Below, in pieces: positions 26,179-32,502 of a DNA stretch of 32,502 nt. Under the pieces are notes generated by a model. It did no database searches. It saw nothing but the letters and a program-made list of their open reading frames with translations, and had not been told where the DNA came from. Origin of the DNA: Acidobacteriota bacterium (lineage in GTDB: Bacteria > Acidobacteriota > Holophagae > Acanthopleuribacterales > Acanthopleuribacteraceae); assembly GCA_030066195.1 (NCBI GenBank), contig JASJCB010000112.1:1-32502 (forward strand), in the 5' to 3' direction. Position 1 is the first letter of the stretch; every line of letters starts with the position of its first letter. The translations under genes were made by a program, and so were the position numbers.

Positions 26179-29100
26179 TCAATCGGGGCAGGGCTCTTCC
26201 ACGGATTGGATGAGCTGGGAGATGTCCATTTGGGCCGGCCATTCCGGCAGCTTCTGTTGGAAGACCGGGAATTCCGGCCAGTCACAGTAGAAGCTGAACA
26301 GTTCCAATGCTATTCCGTTTCCTGTATTGGCGACGGCTACGATATTATCCGACGAGGCCGCGATGTTAAGCGGACCCTCATGCCAGGGATGGACGATAAT
26401 GTGATTGATGTAACCGGGTAATCCCGGTCCGCTGATGTCCAGTGTTTCCATGGAACCGTTCCGGGCGGCGGCGAACATGAAGTCCCCGACGATATCGAAG
26501 TCCCCATAACTCGTGCTGCCTTGGGCCAAGGCTTTCAGCCTTGGCGTCGCGGGATTTTGGATATCGATGATCCTTAAACCCTCCAGACTGGAGATGAACA
26601 TTCGGCTCCCGCTGATATGCAGGCGCCGGCCGCTCCAAGCTGCTTCCGTGAAAACCGGTATGGGGTTGCCCGGATCGTTGACGTCGAAGACATGGAGCCC
26701 GTTGACACCGACGATATAGGCATAACCGTTCGAGACCACGATATCATCACCGTCGCCCTCGTTCAGCAGGACCTCGGCACTCAGCATGGGTACATCGTTG
26801 ATATCGAGGATGGAAAGCCGGGAATGATTGAGAAGATAGGCGAAACCGCCGTCGATGAAGATCTCGTGGGGTGTCATGTCCAAGGGGAAGTCTGCCGTTT
26901 GCACCACGTTCGCCGGGTCGCTGATATCGAAGGCGCGGTAGCCGTAGCCGATATCCGCCAGGTGTGCGGTATTGCCTTGAATGACCGTTTCATAGATTAC
27001 GCCGCCGTCGATAGTAAAGTGACCCAACTCCACGATCCTCTTGGGGTTGCTGACATCCAGAAGGTAAAGCAGATTGGTTTCCATGGACACCAGGACCAGG
27101 TCGCCCTGCCTGGCAACCAGCGGATTGTGGATTTGGCGATAGTGTACCTCTGCCGGATGATCCGGGTCGGTAAGGTCCAGGACGCCTATGGAGTTCCAGC
27201 CGGCCAGGTAAAGTTTGTCGTTGAAGACGGCGATTGTGCCCAAGGCCCTTTGACCGTTACCGGCTAGTAGAGCAGGCATGGCCGGGTTCGAGATGTCGAT
27301 GACGGCTAAATCGCCTGTGAAATAGGCCCGGTCGCCGATCACGGTCATGTCCCCTTGATTATCGGGCAGATCGATATGACCGACGACGGAAGGAGCGGCG
27401 AGGTTGCTCAGGTCGTGGATGGTTAACTTACTGCCGCCTTCATAAACGGTTGTACCATCCAACTGTATATACCTGCTTGTGGCGAAGGACAGGTGCTCCA
27501 CGGGCGTCGCGGGATTGCTCATGTCGAAGGAGAACCAGTCGTCGCCGTCCTTGTAGCCGATCCCCGTGTTTCCACTGACACGGAAGTCCCTATAGCTGTC
27601 GGGTAGGGTGGTCAAGGGCGCGAAGGCGCCTCGCGCGGTCAGGTCGTAGATTTGGGTTTCACCGCCGATTACGGCAAACATCAGGCCGTCGGAAATTGAC
27701 AGGTAATCTACCCGGCTGCCGGCCAGAAGTGTCTCGGATAAGACCAGCTTGCCGTCGGCGTCGGTGGCATAGGCCTCGACTCCGTCGAACATCGCTACAT
27801 AGGCTTTGCCGTTGTAAGCCGCGATGTCTCTCATGAAGCCCGGGGTGATGCGATCGGTTCGGAGGGGTTGGTCCGGGTCGGTGGTAAGATCATAAGCTTC
27901 CAGGTCGCCGTAGCCGGCTTGCATATAGCCCTTTCCGTCGGAAATCAACAAATCGGACCAGTAACCTACAGACCACCTGGAGAGAAAACTGCTGCCCCGG
28001 TTCCGTTCGGAAACCGGAAACAAGCCGAAGCTTTGGGTCACGGGATCGGGCGTAAAGAAAGAGGCTTCGCAACGACGGAGTTGGCCATCGCCCTCGAAGG
28101 GATCCAGATCGTACGGTCCGTCGTGATTCACCAGTTTGGCTGTAAAGGAAACATCGGTTTTCAACGACTCAACCGGCGCATTGCCGCGTGTCGTGCCGGC
28201 TTCTACCGCGGAACGTGGCGCAACAAGCGTGATATCCATATTGAGTCTGAAGCCACTGAGACTCCAGGTGCCGCCCTGCCAGTGGAGATCCAACTGACGG
28301 TAAAGAGTGCGGCCCTCGATTTCGAAGGGGTCCACGCCGATGACGGACACATCACTGAGGCTGAAGTAGTCGAATGCTACGGAACCGAGGGTGAAGCCGA
28401 TCGGCAAGTCCGTTTCCGCCCTGAAACTGAAGACAGATCTGTCAAATAAATCGGTATCCAGTTTGTCACCGCCCCTCAAGCAAACGATTTCCGCGTCATA
28501 CTCGCGAGTGATTTGCACGAAGCCGCTCTCATCCAGAGTCGACTCGATTTTCGGAGAAGTTATATTGAAGGGTATGGATACGGTGCATTCACGCGTCTTG
28601 CCGCGGGCGATGTTGAAATCGTTGGCAAAGGTTACGGCCAGGGGGTCGTTCGGCGCAAATTCGCCGTTACCCGTGGCGGCGGCGGAACCGAAAGCGGCGG
28701 CGGAAAATTCGAGTAATGAATCCGCGCCGTCAATGGTGAGGGTGGATTGGGATAAATCCAGGCAGAGTAGCGCCGATACGGCCAGGACGGGATCATCGGT
28801 CCCGTCTGTGCTTCTGCTGTTAAAGGGGCGGTTACTGATATCAGGGTCCCTGTTGTCCCAGTAACTGGATCGGGCGGAAACACCTATGGTAAATGCGACC
28901 TTGTGATCGGCGGAGGGCGCCTCGGCGCCGACGCCTTCGCGTTGAAGCCAGGTATTGGTGGGCCTGCTAATACAGATCCAAATGCTGTCTTCTCCGCTGA
29001 CCCAACGCACGATGGAAGCCGTATCCAGGGGCGCTGCGATGGTAAGCCCGGGTTCCATGGTAATCAACTCCATGGCCAGGAAGATGGGTTGATTGTAGGG

Positions 29101-29355
29101 CGCAATGCTGGATTGGCTGTCTACCAGGGTTTTGGCCAGGGTGGCGCCGTCAGCGAGGGTAATGCGGATATAAGCCGGGGCTTCCGGACTGACACCGGGG
29201 AAATCATCGGCGGTGGTAGTCATGGTGATCGATCCGACAAACTCGCTTGAGCCGCGATTGTAGACATCGTTGATCGATGTTTGCGACTCTATATCCGCTA
29301 GCAGCGGAGTGGAAAGAAATAACAGAAGAAACAGCGGTAAAAATCGGCGGAACAC
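26179..29355 (-). CDS. Large secreted LVIVD-repeat (beta-propeller-like) protein
   Basis: A 1058-residue protein. A signal peptide (MFRRFLPLFLLLFLSTPLLA) is followed by an N-terminal beta-rich part (about 25-400; choice-of-anchor-like segments such as DSLLEFSAAAFGS) and then a long series of ~40-45-residue repeats with the LVIVD pattern, for example DLAVIDISNPAMPALLAG, IGVLDLTDPDHPAEV, LYLLDVSNPKRIVELG and GLRIIDIQNPATPRLKA. LVIVD repeats form surface beta-propellers of unknown role. GTG 29355 is preferred because GGAGG (29361-29365) is 5 bases upstream and it gives a clean signal peptide; ATG 29391 would add a non-signal extension. It ends with Cys-containing CDWPEF and EEPCPD. It lacks a lipobox and sorting tail. 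Confidence 0.85.
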   Translation of the reverse strand: MFRRFLPLFLLLFLSTPLLADIESQTSINDVYNRGSSEFVGSITMTTTADDFPGVSPEAPAYIRITLADGATLAKTLVDSQSSIAPYNQPIFLAMELITMEPGLTIAAPLDTASIVRWVSGEDSIWICISRPTNTWLQREGVGAEAPSADHKVAFTIGVSARSSYWDNRDPDISNRPFNSRSTDGTDDPVLAVSALLCLDLSQSTLTIDGADSLLEFSAAAFGSAAATGNGEFAPNDPLAVTFANDFNIARGKTRECTVSIPFNITSPKIESTLDESGFVQITREYDAEIVCLRGGDKLDTDLFDRSVFSFRAETDLPIGFTLGSVAFDYFSLSDVSVIGVDPFEIEGRTLYRQLDLHWQGGTWSLSGFRLNMDITLVAPRSAVEAGTTRGNAPVESLKTDVSFTAKLVNHDGPYDLDPFEGDGQLRRCEASFFTPDPVTQSFGLFPVSERNRGSSFLSRWSVGYWSDLLISDGKGYMQAGYGDLEAYDLTTDPDQPLRTDRITPGFMRDIAAYNGKAYVAMFDGVEAYATDADGKLVLSETLLAGSRVDYLSISDGLMFAVIGGETQIYDLTARGAFAPLTTLPDSYRDFRVSGNTGIGYKDGDDWFSFDMSNPATPVEHLSFATSRYIQLDGTTVYEGGSKLTIHDLSNLAAPSVVGHIDLPDNQGDMTVIGDRAYFTGDLAVIDISNPAMPALLAGNGQRALGTIAVFNDKLYLAGWNSIGVLDLTDPDHPAEVHYRQIHNPLVARQGDLVLVSMETNLLYLLDVSNPKRIVELGHFTIDGGVIYETVIQGNTAHLADIGYGYRAFDISDPANVVQTADFPLDMTPHEIFIDGGFAYLLNHSRLSILDINDVPMLSAEVLLNEGDGDDIVVSNGYAYIVGVNGLHVFDVNDPGNPIPVFTEAAWSGRRLHISGSRMFISSLEGLRIIDIQNPATPRLKALAQGSTSYGDFDIVGDFMFAAARNGSMETLDISGPGLPGYINHIIVHPWHEGPLNIAASSDNIVAVANTGNGIALELFSFYCDWPEFPVFQQKLPEWPAQMDISQLIQSVEEPCPD

Positions 29356-29635
29356 AAACGCCTCCAGTTTTGTGTGATGGGAATCATTCATCGTCCCAAA
29401 AGTAACGAGCCGCAGCCTGGGAAGTGAGATCAATTTTTTAGCGCAAGCCCACCCGTGGATTCCAGTTTTGGGAACTTCAGCCTCCGAATAATTAAAAACG
29501 GAAACGAAAGCTTGAACAGCTCAGAATTTTATCATGAAACGAAACTTAAGGCCGGCCGGACCGGCGTAAAACCAACGATGCGCTCAGAATCTATCGGACT
29601 GACAACCCGAGCCGGCATTCATTTCCCTTGCTCTT

Positions 29636-30040
29636 CTCCGGGGGGGAGGCAACCCCCTGGGCGCGCACGCATCCCGCGTGCTCTTCCCTGGGTTGGGTAT
29701 GATTTGTGGGTTTGGTTTTATAAGTGTGAGGGAGCAACCCGCCTCGCCTCGCCCGGAGGGCGAACCCCCCTGGGCGCGCACGCATCCTGCGTGCTCTTCC
29801 TTGGGATGGGTATGATTTGTGGGTTTGGTTTTATAAGTGTGAGGGAGCAACCCGCCTCGCCTCGCCCGTAGGGTGACCCCCCCTGGGCGCGCACGCATCC
29901 TGCGTGCTCTTCCCTGGGTTGGGCATGTGTTTTAGGTTAGATTTAATTAAGGTGAGAGAGCAATCCGCCTCGCCTCGCCCGGAGGGCGATTCTCGGCTTG
30001 GATGCACGCCGGCACGCGTGCGCGTCCAGGGTACCGGCCT
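29636..30040. repeat. Tandem array of ~113-bp repeats with two hairpins per unit
   Basis: Three units with exact 113-bp spacing, plus a degenerate fourth: GCACGCA-TCC/TGCGTGC palindromes at 29665, 29778 and 29891, degenerate at 30004. Each unit also contains TATGATTTGTGGGTTTGG-like sequence and a second hairpin TCGCCC-NNN-GGGCGA (29749-29763, 29862-29876, 29975-29989). The array lies in the 696-bp gap between two minus-strand genes. Frames reading through it on the minus strand are repeat artefacts. The same unit recurs at the window end. Confidence 0.92.
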
Positions 30041-30051
30041 TTCCCCGTCGT

Positions 30052-30675
30052 CTAGGGTTCAAGTTCGCGACACCGTTGATAGAACGCCTCACTCCATTCC
30101 GGGAAACCGGGTAATGGATAGGCGGCTTCCAAGATGCGTCCCTCTCTCACCAGAAGAGCCATCGGGCCTTGGGCGATTTGATTGACCTTGGAAAAGTGTT
30201 CATCGCGATCGAAAAATACAGGGAAATCGACCTGGTTGACACGAATGTATTGATAGACATATTGCTTTCGAGTTGAAAAAACCACGGCTCTTACATTGGT
30301 TTTGCCGTAAAGCGTCGAGAACTCGCGGGCAAATGCGGTCAACTCATCCTGGCAGACGTTACAGCTGATCTCGCTCAGGTAAAGATAAAGTTTGTACGAG
30401 TCCGAATTCCCTGGCTTCGCCTCGCCATGAACCAATTCCAAATCGGGCCATAGCAGGTCCCGTCCCACGTGACGGACAGCAGCCCGATGCATACTCAAGG
30501 CCGCGTCTCGATAGGTTTCGTAGTCGTGCCGCACCTTTTTCAGTTCAGTAGCGGAATGCGCCGCGGTTTCGTTTGCCAGCTTCAGCACGCGTGAGAGGTG
30601 CAGGGTTCTTATCGCCAGAAAGCCGGAAATAAAGGCCAGGATATTGAAACCGATGAGAAGGAACTTACGGGACAT
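30052..30675 (-). CDS. Membrane-anchored thioredoxin-like protein (CxxC)
   Basis: A 207-residue protein with an N-terminal membrane segment (4-22), an extended helical linker (30-68) and a thioredoxin/TlpA-like domain (about 92-205). The redox motif SEISCNVCQDEL places Cys105 and Cys108; the downstream QIAQGPMALLVREG segment contains the cis-Pro region. The active site should face the periplasm and act on disulfides. The start overlaps the end of the propeller gene by 11 bases. In this operon the likely clients are the Cys-rich peptide (31898-32128) or the lipoprotein; this is inference. Confidence 0.75.
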   Translation of the reverse strand: MSRKFLLIGFNILAFISGFLAIRTLHLSRVLKLANETAAHSATELKKVRHDYETYRDAALSMHRAAVRHVGRDLLWPDLELVHGEAKPGNSDSYKLYLYLSEISCNVCQDELTAFAREFSTLYGKTNVRAVVFSTRKQYVYQYIRVNQVDFPVFFDRDEHFSKVNQIAQGPMALLVREGRILEAAYPLPGFPEWSEAFYQRCRELEP

Positions 30676-31795
30676 CTAAGCCGCCCAGGTTGAAAAAGAT
30701 GAGGAGCGGATTGTCCTTGGCGGTGAAATTGAGATCGGCAAAAGCCGGAACTTTATCGCGCCATTGCGTAAAAAGGTCGGTATCTTCTAAAACGGCGATG
30801 TAGTTGTCAGGGCCTTCGCCCGCGATAAAATTCCAGGGAAACTTGTCTTTGTCATTGGTGTAATCGTTCTTGAATTGGATAAAGCGCTTTGTTTCGGGTT
30901 GGAAAAGCCAGTACCGTATAATCTCTTTAGCCACGCAAACCTCATTGAGTAATACACCATCTCGTGAACCGTATAGACTACCAAAGTGGTGTATGTTCTG
31001 CATAATTATCTTTTCGTCTTCGGTGGTTAAGGTTTCTTTTTCATAGACGGCTGACCATTCTTCCGTGTTGTGGCTGGGAAAACTGTGGTGTTCGCTTTTT
31101 CCGGCAAGAGGATCGAAAAAGTGGAAACCCAGATCGTGGAAGTCGAGATAGACATAAAAGTCGCCATAACGTGCACTTCCGTTGCTAGGAAGTAAGCGGT
31201 CTTTATTCAATTTCGGATGCCAGGAACCCAAAGTGTTCAGCACTTCCAGGTTTTTGTCTAATACCACAGCTGCTTGATCGACAGCCTTCATATTGGTTGC
31301 CGCCAATACATAGATTTTGTCAGCGATGATTTGTATGCTTTCAGTTACATCGGAAAACTTGATTTCCTTGATCAGCATACCGTTCTCGTCATAATGCAGC
31401 AGCTTCCAGCCGCCTGAAACCACCACGCTGGAGTCTTCAAAGACAGCAAAAGCATCAAAAAACTGGTATTCCCCGGGCCCCTGGCCTTGTTTACCGTATC
31501 CCGTTAGGAATTTTCCCTCTGGATTGAATCGCAACACACTGGTCTCGGCAGAATTATCGGCGACCAGGATATCGCCGGTCGTTCTATCGATACTGACCTG
31601 GTCGATACGGCCGATCAATGCTTCCGCTACGGTTTCCAGTTTGACGACACGAGTTATTGTCGCAACATCGAAGATCTGGAGGTCGGAACGGTCGACGATT
31701 TCAATGTCTCGGACAGTCGTAACGGTTTTCTCTTCTGGGTTTTTACATGCAAGTGAAAGCGTAAGCAAAAGGAGTAAAGTGATTCTATGAAACAA
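30665..31795 (-). CDS. 6-bladed beta-propeller lipoprotein
   Basis: A 376-residue protein. The signal peptide ends in the lipobox LSLAC, so Cys17 is lipidated. The body has propeller blades with NHL-like sequence: IDQVSIDRTTGDILVADNSA, VLRFNPEGKFLTGYGKQGQG and PGEYQFFDAFAVFEDSSVVV. This is the '6-bladed beta-propeller' (DUF5128-like) family common in Bacteroidota, often encoded next to small NVEALA-type peptides. TTG 31795 follows GAGG by about 7 bases. It is the middle gene of a three-gene operon. A role as a surface receptor or partner for the small peptide is suggested by context only. Confidence 0.85.
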   Translation of the reverse strand: MFHRITLLLLLTLSLACKNPEEKTVTTVRDIEIVDRSDLQIFDVATITRVVKLETVAEALIGRIDQVSIDRTTGDILVADNSAETSVLRFNPEGKFLTGYGKQGQGPGEYQFFDAFAVFEDSSVVVSGGWKLLHYDENGMLIKEIKFSDVTESIQIIADKIYVLAATNMKAVDQAAVVLDKNLEVLNTLGSWHPKLNKDRLLPSNGSARYGDFYVYLDFHDLGFHFFDPLAGKSEHHSFPSHNTEEWSAVYEKETLTTEDEKIIMQNIHHFGSLYGSRDGVLLNEVCVAKEIIRYWLFQPETKRFIQFKNDYTNDKDKFPWNFIAGEGPDNYIAVLEDTDLFTQWRDKVPAFADLNFTAKDNPLLIFFNLGGLDVP

Positions 31796-31897
31796 AGTAA
31801 TACCTCATGGAAAGAAATGAAGACCTGAAACAGGGAAGCATTTCAGGCCCGGGAAAAAATGAATGAGAGGGAAAAAAGATGAATCAGGCGATGAGAG

Positions 31898-32128
31898 TTA
31901 GGGGCAGTTCTGGACCTCGCACTTTTCATTACCGCCCACAAAACAACTATATTCGTATTTCTTTGGATCATTATCACATCGGTTCTTTTTTCTTACGTAG
32001 TGCACGGTGCCGCCGCTACTGGGGCATTCGCAAGAGTCGGGTTTATCGACAAGATCGGGAACGGTTGCCCACGCTGCAATCATTCCCATGCAAAACAAGG
32101 CAATGGCGATGATAGAAGTTTTCTTCAA
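31898..32128 (-). CDS. Small secreted Cys-rich peptide (NVEALA-like position)
   Basis: A 76-residue peptide with signal sequence MKKTSIIAIALFCMGMIAAWA and a ~55-residue mature part containing six Cys (33, 35, 51, 62, 70, 75), several Lys, and the motifs DSCECPSSGG and GGNEKCEVQNCP. TTG 32128 is chosen because GGAGG sits 6 bases upstream; an in-frame TTG at 32140 overlaps that RBS. The layout (small exported peptide, propeller lipoprotein, thioredoxin-like protein) parallels Bacteroidota NVEALA loci, but I see no sequence match to NVEALA, so the name is positional. Three disulfides are likely. Confidence 0.75.
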   Translation of the reverse strand: MKKTSIIAIALFCMGMIAAWATVPDLVDKPDSCECPSSGGTVHYVRKKNRCDNDPKKYEYSCFVGGNEKCEVQNCP

Positions 32129-32334
32129 AGTATCCTCCAAATGTTTTGAGTTAAAATCACGACCGGTGCCGGCTTCCTTTGTATCTCAATCTCCCCGTCA
32201 CATCAAATAAGTATCCAATGTCAAAACAAAATTGGGAAGGAAATGCAAAGCCGGTGCTGTTTAGTTTAACCCGGTAGCACGGCAATAGTCTACGCGAAAT
32301 GTCCGTTCGGGTCCATGTTTTAAACTCCTAAGCT

Positions 32335-32502
32335 CCGCCGCGCACGCATCCCGCATCCCGCATGCTCTTCCCCGGGTTAGGTATGATTTGTGGGTTTGGT
32401 TTATTTAATGTGAGAGAGCAATCCGCCTCACCCGTAGGGTGAACTCCCCTGGGCGCGCACGCATCCTGCGTGCTCTTCCCTGGGTTGGGCATGTGTTTTA
32501 GG
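32335..32502. repeat. Second array of the ~113-bp hairpin repeat (continues past the window)
   Basis: A degenerate palindrome at 32341-32364 (GCACGCATCCCGCATCCCGCATGC) and an intact one at 32457-32473 are 116 bp apart. They are joined by the same ATGATTTGTGGGTTTGG stretch and by hairpin TCACCC-GTA-GGGTGA (32428-32442). Together with the array at 29.6-30.0 kb it brackets the three-gene peptide operon. From 32129 to 32334 only the operon's upstream region is seen. Confidence 0.88.

Noticed and set aside
29584..29898. Minus-strand open frame of ~104 codons with internal repeats
   Set aside because: It runs through the 113-bp repeat array; the repeated residues only mirror the DNA repeat. No RBS.
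29636..30040. Possible CRISPR array
   Set aside because: Units are ~113 bp and homologous over their whole length, with no unique spacers and no cas genes.

Overview
The window is a GC-rich bacterial chromosome segment from a Gram-negative lineage. My best guess is Acidobacteriota (Holophagae or Acanthopleuribacter-like), but this is inference. It rests on several families otherwise typical of Bacteroidota (M1 peptidase + DUF6702, a 6-bladed-propeller lipoprotein with a small Cys-rich peptide, 'LxLEDLKVKSF' RiPP leaders), on housekeeping genes that do not look Bacteroidota-like, and on frequent TTG/GTG starts with strong GGAGG-type ribosome binding sites.

Layout. 1-300: inverted-repeat element. 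407-1078: three small lanthipeptide-like precursor genes in tandem, with no modification enzyme in the window. 1.1-6.0 kb: Tat-exported glycosylasparaginase (-), FIST-domain sensor (+), a membrane protein (+) and a CNT nucleoside transporter (-). 6.7-9.3 kb: clpS-clpA (-). 9.8-10.3 kb: zinc-independent-type rpsN-rpmJ (+) with a clear terminator. 10.4-11.8 kb: MATE exporter (-). 11.8-13.1 kb: a decayed, repeat-containing stretch with a fourth lanthipeptide-like precursor (12295-12435) and possible LytTR and IS66 remnants. 13.1-16.1 kb: secreted M1 metallopeptidase + DUF6702 protein. 16.1-16.75 kb: remnants of an IS110 transposase and an NRPS-type thioesterase. 16.8-20.0 kb: RNase R and a methyltransferase (-). 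20.2-22.5 kb: secreted coiled-coil protein and a DinF-type MATE protein (-). 22.9-23.5 kb: two convergent microviridin-type (graspetide) precursors around a shared hairpin, again without their ATP-grasp ligase. 23.8-24.7 kb: a BPSL0067-family amidase-like protein with a translationally coupled membrane-anchored partner, which resembles a toxin/immunity pair. 24.9-29.4 kb: archaeal/fungal-type aspartate-semialdehyde dehydrogenase and a large secreted LVIVD-repeat protein (-). 29.6-30.04 kb: tandem ~113-bp repeats. 30.05-32.13 kb: Cys-rich secreted peptide, propeller lipoprotein and membrane-anchored CxxC thioredoxin-like protein (-). 32.33 kb to the end: a second array of the same repeat.

The most interesting theme is the number of very short peptide genes scattered without biosynthetic enzymes: six RiPP precursors of two chemical classes and one Cys-rich exported peptide. 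They sit beside palindromic repeats and transposase debris, which suggests precursor genes disperse through the genome and are processed by enzymes encoded elsewhere. The precursors, the amidase/partner pair and the hairpin repeats are the best leads; the rest is mostly housekeeping and transport.
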